Assembly (NCBI GenBank): GCA_003132865.1
Contig: PKYZ01000835.1
Location: 1-17,085 of the forward strand
Reading direction: 5' to 3'
DNA: 17,085 bases
From: Bryobacterales bacterium
GTDB taxonomy: Bacteria; Acidobacteriota; Terriglobia; Bryobacterales; Bryobacteraceae
Below are positions 7,481 to 14,453 of this stretch, in pieces. Made by a program: the position numbers and the translations under genes. The notes beneath the pieces were generated by a model. It saw nothing but the letters and a program-made list of their open reading frames with translations. It did no database searches and was not told the DNA's origin. The first letter of the stretch is position 1. Each line of letters begins with the position of its first letter.

Positions 7481-10400
7481 TCAGAAGCTCAGTTTTAGCG
7501 AAAGTTCAATGGTCCGTGGGTCATACGTGTCAGTGACCTGGCCAAAGTTCGACGAACCGAACGAAGTGCTCACGTCGTGAAACTGCGTGTGGTTGAGGGC
7601 ATTGAAGAACTCCGCCCCAAACCGGAGCTTCGACGATTCATTCCACAAGCGGAAGTCTTTGTACAGATTGAGGTTGAAGTTGACCCGGCCGGGCCCCCGG
7701 ACGGCGCCTTCCTGGGCGTTGCCGAAGGCCAGTTGCGCCGGAGCGGCGAAAGCGGCCGGATTGAACCACTCTGTACGGATCCCGGGGTAATTGAGTGTGC
7801 CGGCTATATTGGGCCTGTCCGTAGTGTTGCCACCCAGCCCCAGATTGTCATAGCCGAGCGTTACATTCAGCGGCAGACCGCTCTCGAGGAGCGTGATACC
7901 GGCAAACTCCCAGCCGCCCAGGATGGCGCCCGCCAAGCCCTTGTTATTCCTGAGAATAGGCAAGTCATAGATGTAATTGAGCACCAGGATTTGCCGGCGG
8001 TCCAGACCAGTCGGCCCGTAGTCGTAGTACCGGTTGAAGGGGTTCGAGAGAGTATTGAAGTCGCCACCGCCGCCCGGCGCGATCCCCAGGTTGTGGGCCC
8101 ACGTGTAAGCCGCCTGGAATGTCAGTCCGTGCTGGTTTTCCACGCGGAAGTTGACCTGTAACGATTCATAGTGGGTGTTGCCGGCGTTCTCTCCCAGAAC
8201 GATGTTGGCGAAGCCCAGGTAAGGGCGGTCCAGGTTCACGTTGTAACTGCCGACGAGTCCGGCGATGCCCAGACGATTCAGGTCGGAGAGCGGCACATCG
8301 TTAATCTCGCGCTCGTCGCGCTGATGGTAATCGGCGTTGCCCACATACTGTACGCCAAGCACCGCTCCCTGTGTAAGTTGGTGCTGGATACCAAAGTTCC
8401 ACTGCGCCGAAACGGGAAGTTTGTAGTCGGTGTATGCCAGCGCCGTAATATTGGCCGGGTAAATGGGCACAGTGGCCGCTTGCCCGTTGAGGGAGCTGAT
8501 ATTCGGAGTGGAAAAGAAGACGTTGTTCAGGCTCGGGTTGAAGCCGAACGGCGGGTTGGGTCCCATGTTGTAAACGTCGTTGCCCTGGATGCGCTCGTAG
8601 AACATACCGTAACCGCCGCGAATGACGGTCTTGCCCTGGCCTGTCAGGTCATAGGCAAACCCAATGCGCGGCCCCACGGCGCCCAATTGGTTCTGCACCA
8701 TCCCGCGCGGGGTACCGCCCTGGCCCGCAACGACCATGCCGTTCAAGTAGAAGGGGATGTTCCCCAGCGGCACGCCCGCGACCGTGGAGAACCCCGGGCC
8801 GGACGTGTTGAGGCTGCCATCCGAGTTGAATTGCGCCGCGTTGGCCGAGTTGTAGAGGTTGGGGTAAAAATTCGACAAGCGATTCTGCACGTCGTAGGCG
8901 TGCGGAACGATTTCCCAGCGGGCACCGAGGATTACCGTCAAGCGGTTGGTGACGCGCCAGTTGTCGTTGATATAAAAGGAACCTGTAGACGTGCGCGTGT
9001 GCGTGCGGTCCTCCAGGTCGAGTTGGCTGTAGCTCTTGGCGTAACCCAGAAGGAAATCGGCTATCGGGCTTCCAGTATAGGTGCCGCTGAAATAATAGTC
9101 GCCCTGGGTATCGCCGAAGATATCCTGGTTCTTCGAGTAGCGCATGAACTGGCCGCCAAACTTCAGGTTGTGCTTGCCCTTGGTCCAGGAGACATCGTCG
9201 CGAACCTGCTTGTCGAAGGCAGCGTTTTTCCAGGGCCATGAGGCGGGATCGTAATTGACGTTGTATGGCGCCCCGATGCTTACTGTGGGCAGGCGGTTAT
9301 CGTCGTTGTTATTGAACAATTGTCCGGCGTTATAACCGGCGGGTTTCTGGTAGATGCCGAGGGGAGTGAGATCGATCCAGTTGCCGTTGAAGTTGAAGGC
9401 GGCCTCGTTGAGCAGAGTCGGGCTGATGGTGTAGGTGAGGTGGGCGACGCCGCTCCAGGAGGGATTCTTGAAGTTGGTTCCGATGGTTGGATAGGTATTG
9501 CTGCTCCAGAGGGAGCTGGCAAACCCTTGGTCCGTGTTGTCGTGAACATAGTGGCCAAACAGGGACAGCTTGTCCGTGAAGTAGTGATCGAAGCGCAGAA
9601 TGACTTCCGGAACGGTGGTGGGTGCACCCGGCGCTGCGGAATAAAAGTTGCCTGGCGCATTCGGCAAAGGCAGGGCGCCGGACGACAAAAAGAGCGCGGC
9701 GTTCGGATCGATCAGCGATGCGGGAATCTTGTTGCCGGGAAAGGGCTGGCCGGGAGTCAGACCCGCAGCCGCAAACTTGGCGTTCTGGGCCGCGTCGCCA
9801 GTGTTGGGCACCGTGATGGGCGTGCTGAGCGCGCTAAAATCGCCGTTGCGCTGCGCCAGCGGGATGGCCGGGTTATAGCTTTCCGTACCCACCACGAATT
9901 TGCGCCATTCCTGATTCCAGAAGAAAAACGTCTTCTTGCGGTCCGTGTTGTACACCTTTGGAATCCACACCGGCCCGCCCACGTTCCACCCGTAGACGTT
10001 GTACCGCAGCTCGGGCTTGGGCGATCCGGACAGGTTGGCGAAATAGGCATTGGCGTCCATGTCGTTATTGCGGAAATGCTCGTAGACGGAGCCATGGTAA
10101 GCGTGGGTGCCGGACTTGAGGGCCATGTTGATAGTGCCGCCCGAGCCGATCCCGAAATCGCCCGGTGCGTTGCTGGTCAGGGTCTTGAATTCGGAGATGG
10201 CGTCGACCGAGGGCATCATGGTCACGCAGCCTCCGCAGCCACGGTCGTAGTTCTCGCCTCCGTCGATCATCCAGACGTTGTGCTCCTCGCGCTGGCCGTT
10301 GAAGCTGATGTTGGTGCTGCCGGCCACCGATACTGGCAGGTTAAGATCGGGCAGGTCGGAGGACGCCCCAGGCGTGAGAATGGCGAGGGCCGCCATGTGC

Positions 10401-10837
10401 CGGCCGTTAATGGCCAAGTCGGCCACCTGCGCGCCGGAGATCAGGTCGCTGACCTCTGCCGAATCGGACTCGACTTTTATAACGTCGGCGGCCACCGTTA
10501 CGCTTTCGGAGACTTGGCCGACCTCCAAGACTGCGTCGACGCGCACGGTGTCGTTCGAGTCGAGCGTGATGCCGGTGCGCGCGTAGGCTTTGAAACCGGC
10601 TGCCTCGGCCCTCACGGAGTAAGGTCCGATCTGCAGTTCGGGCGCGATATAGCTCCCGGCAGAGTTGGTTTGGAGAACGCGTTTGGCGTTCGTACCAGTA
10701 TTTGTGATGGTGATGGTTGCGCCGGGCACTACGGAGCCGGTCGGATCAGTCACGGTGCCTAAAACGGTTGCGGTTTGGGCGAACGCGGCAGCGCTAGCCA
10801 TGACGAACAAGGGCACGAACAGACTGCGCTTAAACAT
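7481..10837 (-). CDS. TonB-dependent receptor with carboxypeptidase-regulatory-like N-domain (Oar-like)
   Basis: 1118-residue outer-membrane protein that probably imports a large substrate using TonB energy, or serves in adhesion as Oar proteins do. Seen: signal peptide MFKRSLFVPLFVMASAAAFA-QT; an Ig-like regulatory domain at about 22-115 (VLGTVTDPTGSVVPGATITI, YSVRAEAAGFKAY); a plug region at about 120-260 with ISFNGQREEHNVWMIDGGEN, SVDAISEFK and GTINMALKSGTHAYHGSVYE; then a long beta-barrel with FFFWNQEWRKF, RDDVSWTKGKHNLKFGGQFM and GQGKTVIRGGYGMFYERIQG, ending in FGAEFFNALNHTQF and the C-terminal aromatic LKLSF of outer-membrane barrels. A CGGC motif lies in the plug. A strong Shine-Dalgarno (AAAGGAGGT, 10849-10841) fixes the start. 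The promoter holds a LacI-type operator; the regulator gene lies downstream on the same strand. Substrate unknown, possibly a carbohydrate. Confidence 0.95.
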   Translation of the reverse strand: MFKRSLFVPLFVMASAAAFAQTATVLGTVTDPTGSVVPGATITITNTGTNAKRVLQTNSAGSYIAPELQIGPYSVRAEAAGFKAYARTGITLDSNDTVRVDAVLEVGQVSESVTVAADVIKVESDSAEVSDLISGAQVADLAINGRHMAALAILTPGASSDLPDLNLPVSVAGSTNISFNGQREEHNVWMIDGGENYDRGCGGCVTMMPSVDAISEFKTLTSNAPGDFGIGSGGTINMALKSGTHAYHGSVYEHFRNNDMDANAYFANLSGSPKPELRYNVYGWNVGGPVWIPKVYNTDRKKTFFFWNQEWRKFVVGTESYNPAIPLAQRNGDFSALSTPITVPNTGDAAQNAKFAAAGLTPGQPFPGNKIPASLIDPNAALFLSSGALPLPNAPGNFYSAAPGAPTTVPEVILRFDHYFTDKLSLFGHYVHDNTDQGFASSLWSSNTYPTIGTNFKNPSWSGVAHLTYTISPTLLNEAAFNFNGNWIDLTPLGIYQKPAGYNAGQLFNNNDDNRLPTVSIGAPYNVNYDPASWPWKNAAFDKQVRDDVSWTKGKHNLKFGGQFMRYSKNQDIFGDTQGDYYFSGTYTGSPIADFLLGYAKSYSQLDLEDRTHTRTSTGSFYINDNWRVTNRLTVILGARWEIVPHAYDVQNRLSNFYPNLYNSANAAQFNSDGSLNTSGPGFSTVAGVPLGNIPFYLNGMVVAGQGGTPRGMVQNQLGAVGPRIGFAYDLTGQGKTVIRGGYGMFYERIQGNDVYNMGPNPPFGFNPSLNNVFFSTPNISSLNGQAATVPIYPANITALAYTDYKLPVSAQWNFGIQHQLTQGAVLGVQYVGNADYHQRDEREINDVPLSDLNRLGIAGLVGSYNVNLDRPYLGFANIVLGENAGNTHYESLQVNFRVENQHGLTFQAAYTWAHNLGIAPGGGGDFNTLSNPFNRYYDYGPTGLDRRQILVLNYIYDLPILRNNKGLAGAILGGWEFAGITLLESGLPLNVTLGYDNLGLGGNTTDRPNIAGTLNYPGIRTEWFNPAAFAAPAQLAFGNAQEGAVRGPGRVNFNLNLYKDFRLWNESSKLRFGAEFFNALNHTQFHDVSTSFGSSNFGQVTDTYDPRTIELSLKLSF

Positions 10838-10883
10838 GTAACCTCCTTTAACGGGGCCCCTGAAGGGGCGATTCGAAGCTTAG

Positions 10884-10910
10884 TCTATATCATTTTGTAA
10901 CCGCTTACAA
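10884..10910 (-). promoter_or_regulatory. Probable promoter of the TonB-receptor gene with LacI-family operator
   Basis: On the plus strand TTGTAACCGCTTACAA (10895-10910) is a dyad with arms TTGTAA/TTACAA around a central CG, the classic LacI-family operator form. On the minus strand its first half can serve as a -35 (TTGTAA, 10910-10905), followed after 15 nt by TATAGA (10889-10884) as -10, so a bound repressor would block RNA polymerase. A/T-rich sequence at 10911-10932 lies just upstream. The -35/-10 spacing is short, so the exact promoter elements are less certain than the operator. Confidence 0.7.
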
Positions 10911-11069
10911 GAGAAAAATTGTAAAAAATATTGGGCTCCTGTGGAAATGCTCGCCGTCACTCTGCAAGGCCTTGCTACCACCACTGGAGGCTGGAGGTGC
11001 AGCCGGCCGACCGGGGGGGCGGCCGCAGACCAGACATCTGAGCGGCCTTGTCAATAGTTTTTGTTTTTT

Positions 11070-12364
11070 TTATGAGTTTTTTAGAGCGATTTTTTGGAAG
11101 CTTCCACAGGAAGTCCACCGGATAGGCAACTCAAACGACGACGACGGTTTTGGCTCGGGTGCGGCCTGGCGGCGGCGGTCCAGAGCCGCTTCGTATCGCG
11201 AGTCGTCGTATGTCACACGGACCTGCCAGCAGCGGAAGGCAAGGCGCATCCATTTGTATGCCAGCGACCGTACGGCCGCATGGTGCGATTTGTTTTTGTC
11301 GTCGCGTTGCGCGCGGTTATAGGCCTCTGCCCAGTCACAGTAGAGAATGGATTGGCCAGCCCACTCATGGAACGTCTGCCGCAGAAATTTAGGGCAGTTC
11401 CAGCGCCAAGGCACCCAGTGTTGCTGGCCGCTGGCTTCGGTCACCGGGGCGATCCCCGTGTACTGCTGGATCTCGGCCGCGTTCGCATAGCGGTCACGTT
11501 GCGTGCCAAAGGCAGCGATCAGACGGGGAACCAGTACCTCCCCGGCGCCTGGCAGGGAATCGAAGATGGCAAAATCGGGGTGGGCCTTTGCGAGTTGCTC
11601 AATCTGTCGATCGTATTCCCGAATCGATTCGTTTGAGGGTGGCGAGCGTGCGCACCAGGGCACACGCGGCCGTCCGCATGGCTTCCAGGCGCGTTTGATT
11701 TTTGGTTTCGTGCGTGCACCGGTGCTCCTGGAAAAACTTGCGCAGGGTGGCCGGTTTGGCTTTCTGCAGTTCCTCCAGCGTGGGCCAGCGCTCCAAAAAA
11801 TCCAGCGCCACGGGGGTGTACGTATCCTCGAACCACTGCAGCAACTGCGGATAATACGACTTGAGATCGGCTCGCAGGCGATTGCAAAAACGCGTTCGTT
11901 CATTGACCAACTGCCGGCGATCCTCCGTCAGAAGTTGCAGGGCACGGGTCTCGGGTGTATCTGGATTCAGCGGCCGGAGCTTGTCCCGATGCCGGACCAA
12001 CATGTCCAGATGCAGGGCTGCGTCCGGGCCATCGCTCTTGGCTCCCGAAGGCCGGAAGACTTTGCGATAGTCCGCCGCGCTGGTGGGATGAATGGGGAAC
12101 AGAACCAGGTGCTCGTATTTACTCAAGGCGAACCCTAGCGGTCCGCGCGATTGCTCCAGGGCGATGGCCAGGCAGCCGCTGGGGAAGCGCCGCCGCAACT
12201 GGGCTACCCACTCCTGGATGGCTTCCGGCGTGTGCTCCAGCTCGCCCTGCTCGACCTTGCTGGAACCCTCCACCTTGCAGAGCCCAGGCATGCTTCTTGT
12301 CGCCCCAGTCGATTCCTATGAAGGCCGCAAACGTCGGCTGGGAAGAGGCTGTTGTATCGGACAT
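11070..12364 (-). pseudogene. IS110-family transposase (DEDD + Transposase_20), two frameshifts
   Basis: DEDD-type recombinase of IS110 elements. ATG 12364 has a good ribosome-binding site (AAAGGA, 5 nt away). Frame 1 gives FIGIDWGDKKHAWAL (first catalytic Asp). After a one-base shift near 12274-12278, frame 2 gives KVEGSSKVEQGELEHTPEAI, IALEQSRGPLG (Glu), SGAKSDGPDAALHLDML (two Asp) and RTRFCNRLRADLKSYYPQLL. After a second shift near 11625-11632, frame 3 gives SIREYDRQIEQLA, the Transposase_20 region SLPGAGEVLVPRLIAAFG, AAEIQQYTGIAPVTEASG and KFLRQTFHEWAGQS, ending at TAA 11072-11070. Both shifts act as +1 insertions; removing them gives an intact protein of 430 aa, normal for the family. 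As written no active enzyme is made. Confidence 0.85.
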
Positions 12365-12390
12365 ATTTATCCTTTATGGCTTATGGTCTT

Positions 12391-12406
12391 CCTGTCCACG
12401 GACAGG
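12391..12406. repeat. Small hairpin in the transposase leader
   Basis: CCTGTC-CACG-GACAGG, a perfect 6-bp stem with a 4-nt loop lying about 27 nt upstream of the transposase ATG on the minus strand. It may be part of the structured leader of the IS110 element or a brake on transposase translation. Confidence 0.4.
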
Positions 12407-12487
12407 GCCTTGATCCAGCGAAAGCCTTATAGTAGAGTCGGGTTGTTGAGGCCAGACGACATCTGAGGATTCGTTTGGGAACAAGGC

Positions 12488-12560
12488 ACAACCCGCTGCT
12501 CGACACTCTGGTCAAGACGTTTCATGCCTACTGGGGGTCGAAGTCGTAGCAGCGGGTTGT
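12488..12560 (-). ncRNA. Long-stem hairpin upstream of the IS110 transposase, candidate bridge RNA segment
   Basis: ACAACCCGCTGCT (12488-12500) pairs perfectly with AGCAGCGGGTTGT (12548-12560), and the stem continues with CGAC (12501-12504) to GTCG (12543-12546) past a single bulged base. This makes 17 bp around a loop of about 38 nt. It lies 125-200 nt upstream of the transposase start, where IS110-group elements encode their bridge RNA, in the same orientation. Bridge RNAs carry large internal loops that pair with target and donor DNA. The assignment rests on position and structure only; it could also be a host palindrome if the element ends at 12458-12467. Confidence 0.4.
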
Positions 12561-12632
12561 CCGCTCCGCTCACACGTATCCGCAAACGATGCGTGAAAGC
12601 AAGAGCTAAAACGATCTGGCGGCATTGGAGTT

Positions 12633-12664
12633 TTTCCACAGCCGGTCGGCCGCTCCTGTGGAAA
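12633..12664. repeat. Palindrome TTTCCACAG / CTGTGGAAA at the IS110 edge
   Basis: A perfect 9-bp inverted repeat with a 14-nt spacer. Its right arm recurs within GCTCCTGTGGAAAT on the far side of the element (10935-10948), and the left arm's TTCCACAG recurs at 11102-11109. IS110 elements often target palindromic repeats, so this may be a target or end sequence. Confidence 0.5.
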
Positions 12665-12702
12665 TCTCTGCAAATCTCAAACACCTCCTGAAGCCACTAT
12701 AA

Positions 12703-12732
12703 GGGGGTCGCGCGCGCACGAGGGCGTCCGCC
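12703..12732. repeat. Second copy of the 30-bp GC-rich dispersed repeat
   Basis: Matches 5129-5158 in the same orientation at 28 of 30 positions (GGGGGTCGCGCGCG, then an ACG-containing middle, then GGGCGTCCGCC). The second hairpin is weakened by the substitutions. It lies between the IS110 element and the metal-efflux promoter. Confidence 0.65.
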
Positions 12733-12772
12733 CCACTTTGATTAGCCTAAGCGCACATAAACGCTAAGAACA

Positions 12773-12781
12773 TGTTATACT
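12773..12781 (+). promoter_or_regulatory. Extended -10 promoter of the metal-efflux operon
   Basis: TGTTATACT is a TGn-extended -10 (TATACT differs from TATAAT at one base) with no clear -35 at 17 nt. The start point would fall near 12788, only a few bases before ATG 12791, which has no ribosome-binding site. The first gene may thus be read from a leaderless or near-leaderless message. The palindrome AACATGTT (12769-12776) overlaps the element and could be part of an operator. Confidence 0.5.
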
Positions 12782-12790
12782 CTGGTTTCG

Positions 12791-13151
12791 ATGCGGGCCG
12801 TCTCCAATTCGCTCCTGGCTTTCCTGCTGCTTGGGGCGTTACTCTGGGGTAACTGCCTGTCCTGCCCGCAGCTTCTGCTCAGTCTCGCTTCCCACACCCC
12901 CGGCGCACGGTTGTTGTAAGCATCCCGGCAAGCAGCCCGTCACTCCCCGGGACGAGTGCCAGTCGTTTGCGCTGAAGCACTTTGTCAAGGCAGATCCTGC
13001 GCCCAAAGCGCACCTACAGGCCGTGGCGTATGCGCACGTTGCGGGCGCGGATACTCAGGCAGTAGCGCCAATCGCACCCAGGGCTGTAGTCGTGGTCATC
13101 CCGTATTCTCCTCCCGATCTCGAAGTCCTGAACTCCAGCATCCGTATCTAG
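12791..13151 (+). CDS. Small exported Cys/His-rich protein leading the metal-efflux operon (frameshifted)
   Basis: No named family. From ATG 12791 the frame reads MRAVSNSLLAFLLLGALLWG, a signal peptide, followed by NCLSC; the LWGNC segment could even be a lipobox. As written it stops at TAA after about 42 codons. One base removed from the C5 run at 12897-12901 joins it to the next frame: HGCCKHPGKQPVTPRDECQ, then ALKHFVKADPAP, a low-complexity Ala/Val middle, and YSPPDLEVLNSSIRI ending at TAG 13151. The reconstruction has 119 aa with Cys at 22, 25, 41, 42 and 56 and nearby His, which suggests periplasmic metal binding (inference). I recall similar short proteins with a YSPPDL end beside acidobacterial Cus/Czc pumps; this is unverified. 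It sits 47 nt before the channel gene, in the same direction. Confidence 0.6.
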
Positions 13152-13198
13152 CCCTCCTTTCATCTGCCCCCTTGTTTTGCGGTTTCAGGTGAAAGGAT

Positions 13199-14453
13199 AT
13201 GCGTCATATTTGGATGTGTTTGCCAGTGGCTTTGTGCTATCCGGCAATGGCTCAATCGTTGCCCGCGCTGGTGCGCGAGGCATTACAGAACAATCGCGAG
13301 ATCCTGGCGGCGCAGAAGCGCTATGAAGCGGCCCGGCAAAGGCCGAGCCTAGCCAGCAGCCTGCCCGATCCGACGGTGTCGCTCGGCTACACCAGTAATG
13401 GGAACCCGCTGCCGGGTGGCGGGCTGGGCACAAACCCTACCAGCAACGCCGGCATCATGATTTTCGCAGGAAGTGCCGTTTCCGGGCAAGCGCAAGCTGC
13501 GCGGCGAGATCGCCGAAAAAGAAGCCGAGGCGGAATTCCAGCAGTATCTTTCGGTGCGGCTGAGCGTGGCCGCGCGGCTCAAGATGGCGTATCACGAGCT
13601 GCACCACGCCTATGTTTCGATCGATTCCATCAAGCGCAGCCAGGAGCTGCTGCGCACCTTCATGCGCGTGACCGAGGCGCGCTATTCGGTGGGCCGCGCG
13701 GCGCAGCAGGACGTGCTGCGCGCGGACACGCAGTACGCCATCCTGGAAACGCGGGCGGTACGGCTGGAGGAAGAGAAGGCGGCCAAGCAGGCTGAGATTC
13801 TCAGCCTGCTGAATCGTCCGCCGGGGGGATCGATCGAGGCGCCCAAGGACGAGGACGCTCCTCCGCTGAAGGCCGCTTTGGAAGACCTGAACGCGCACGC
13901 CCGCACCGAGGCGCCCATGCTGCGGCGTGAGCAGAAAATGGTGGAACGCGGCGAACTGGCCACCAACCTGGCGCGCAAGGAATACGATCCCGATTACACC
14001 ATTTCGGGCGGCTACTTCAACCAGGGAGGCATGCCGCCGATGTTCCAGGCGCGCGTGGACTTCAAGCTGCCGGCGTATTTCTGGCGCAAGCAGCGCGCTG
14101 GCGTCAACGAGCAGGTCTTCGCGCTGAGCGAGGCGCGGCACAACTACGAGGCTTCCGCGCAATTGCTGAACGCGCGCATCAAGGAGTATTACGTGACGGC
14201 CCAAAGCGCGCGGAAGCTGATGGATCTGTACACCAAGTCGGTGATTCCCGAGGCGAGGCTGGCGCTGGAATCGTCGATGGCCAGCGACGAGACCGGCACG
14301 CTGGACGCGCTCTCTGTACTGACAAACTTCATGACCGTGGTGGATTACGAATTGAACTACCACGAAGAGCTGATGCGCTACGTGGCGGCGCTGGATCGGT
14401 TGGAGGAGATGACCGGTATGGAACTGGATACCACCGGGGAGGTGAGCAAATGA
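13199..14453 (+). CDS. Outer-membrane efflux channel, CusC/TolC family (frameshifted)
   Basis: Outer-membrane channel of the tripartite metal pump. ATG 13199 follows GAAAGGAT, a good ribosome-binding site. Residues 1-18 are a signal peptide (MRHIWMCLPVALCYPAMA-QS). Next come LPALVREALQNNREILAAQK and LPDPTVSLGYTSNGNPLPGG, the usual start of the first helical repeat. At the T4 run 13461-13464 the frame changes: with one T fewer it reads NAGIMISQEVPFPGKRKLRG, the family's normal junction, and continues as a long alpha-helical region (AHARTEAPMLRREQKMVERG, LNARIKEYYVTAQSARKLMD) to TGA 14453. The reconstruction has 417 aa, normal for the family. As written the first frame stops near 13795, while a second open frame starts at ATG 13473. 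The stop overlaps the next gene's start. Confidence 0.85.

Larger units (their letters stand above)
10935..12673 (-). mobile_element. IS110-family insertion sequence with uncertain ends
   Basis: A frameshifted IS110-type transposase (11070-12364) with non-coding flanks. IS110 elements lack conventional terminal inverted repeats and insert by a bridge-RNA-guided reaction at a short core, often CT. Three repeat pairs bracket the gene. GCTCCTGTGGAAAT is direct at 10935-10948 and 12652-12665, each followed by CTCTGCAA (10960-10967 after an 11-nt insert; 12666-12673 directly). GACATCTGAG is direct at 11033-11042 and 12458-12467. CGGCCGACCGG (11004-11014) is inverted at 12642-12652. The outer pair gives about 1.7 kb with room for a bridge RNA; the inner pair gives about 1.43 kb. 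The coordinates given are the outer limit, not proven ends. Confidence 0.6.

Noticed and set aside
8171..10762. Long plus-strand open frames (356 and 480 codons) opposite the TonB receptor
   Set aside because: Antisense shadows of a well-supported receptor gene; Val/Gly/Arg-rich without motifs.
11056..11071. T-rich run after the transposase end as an intrinsic terminator
   Set aside because: It is T-rich on the plus strand, the wrong strand for the transposase, and no stem precedes it.
12427..12684. 85-codon minus-strand open frame upstream of the IS110 transposase
   Set aside because: It reads straight through the 17-bp stem-loop and edge palindrome; better explained as non-coding element end.
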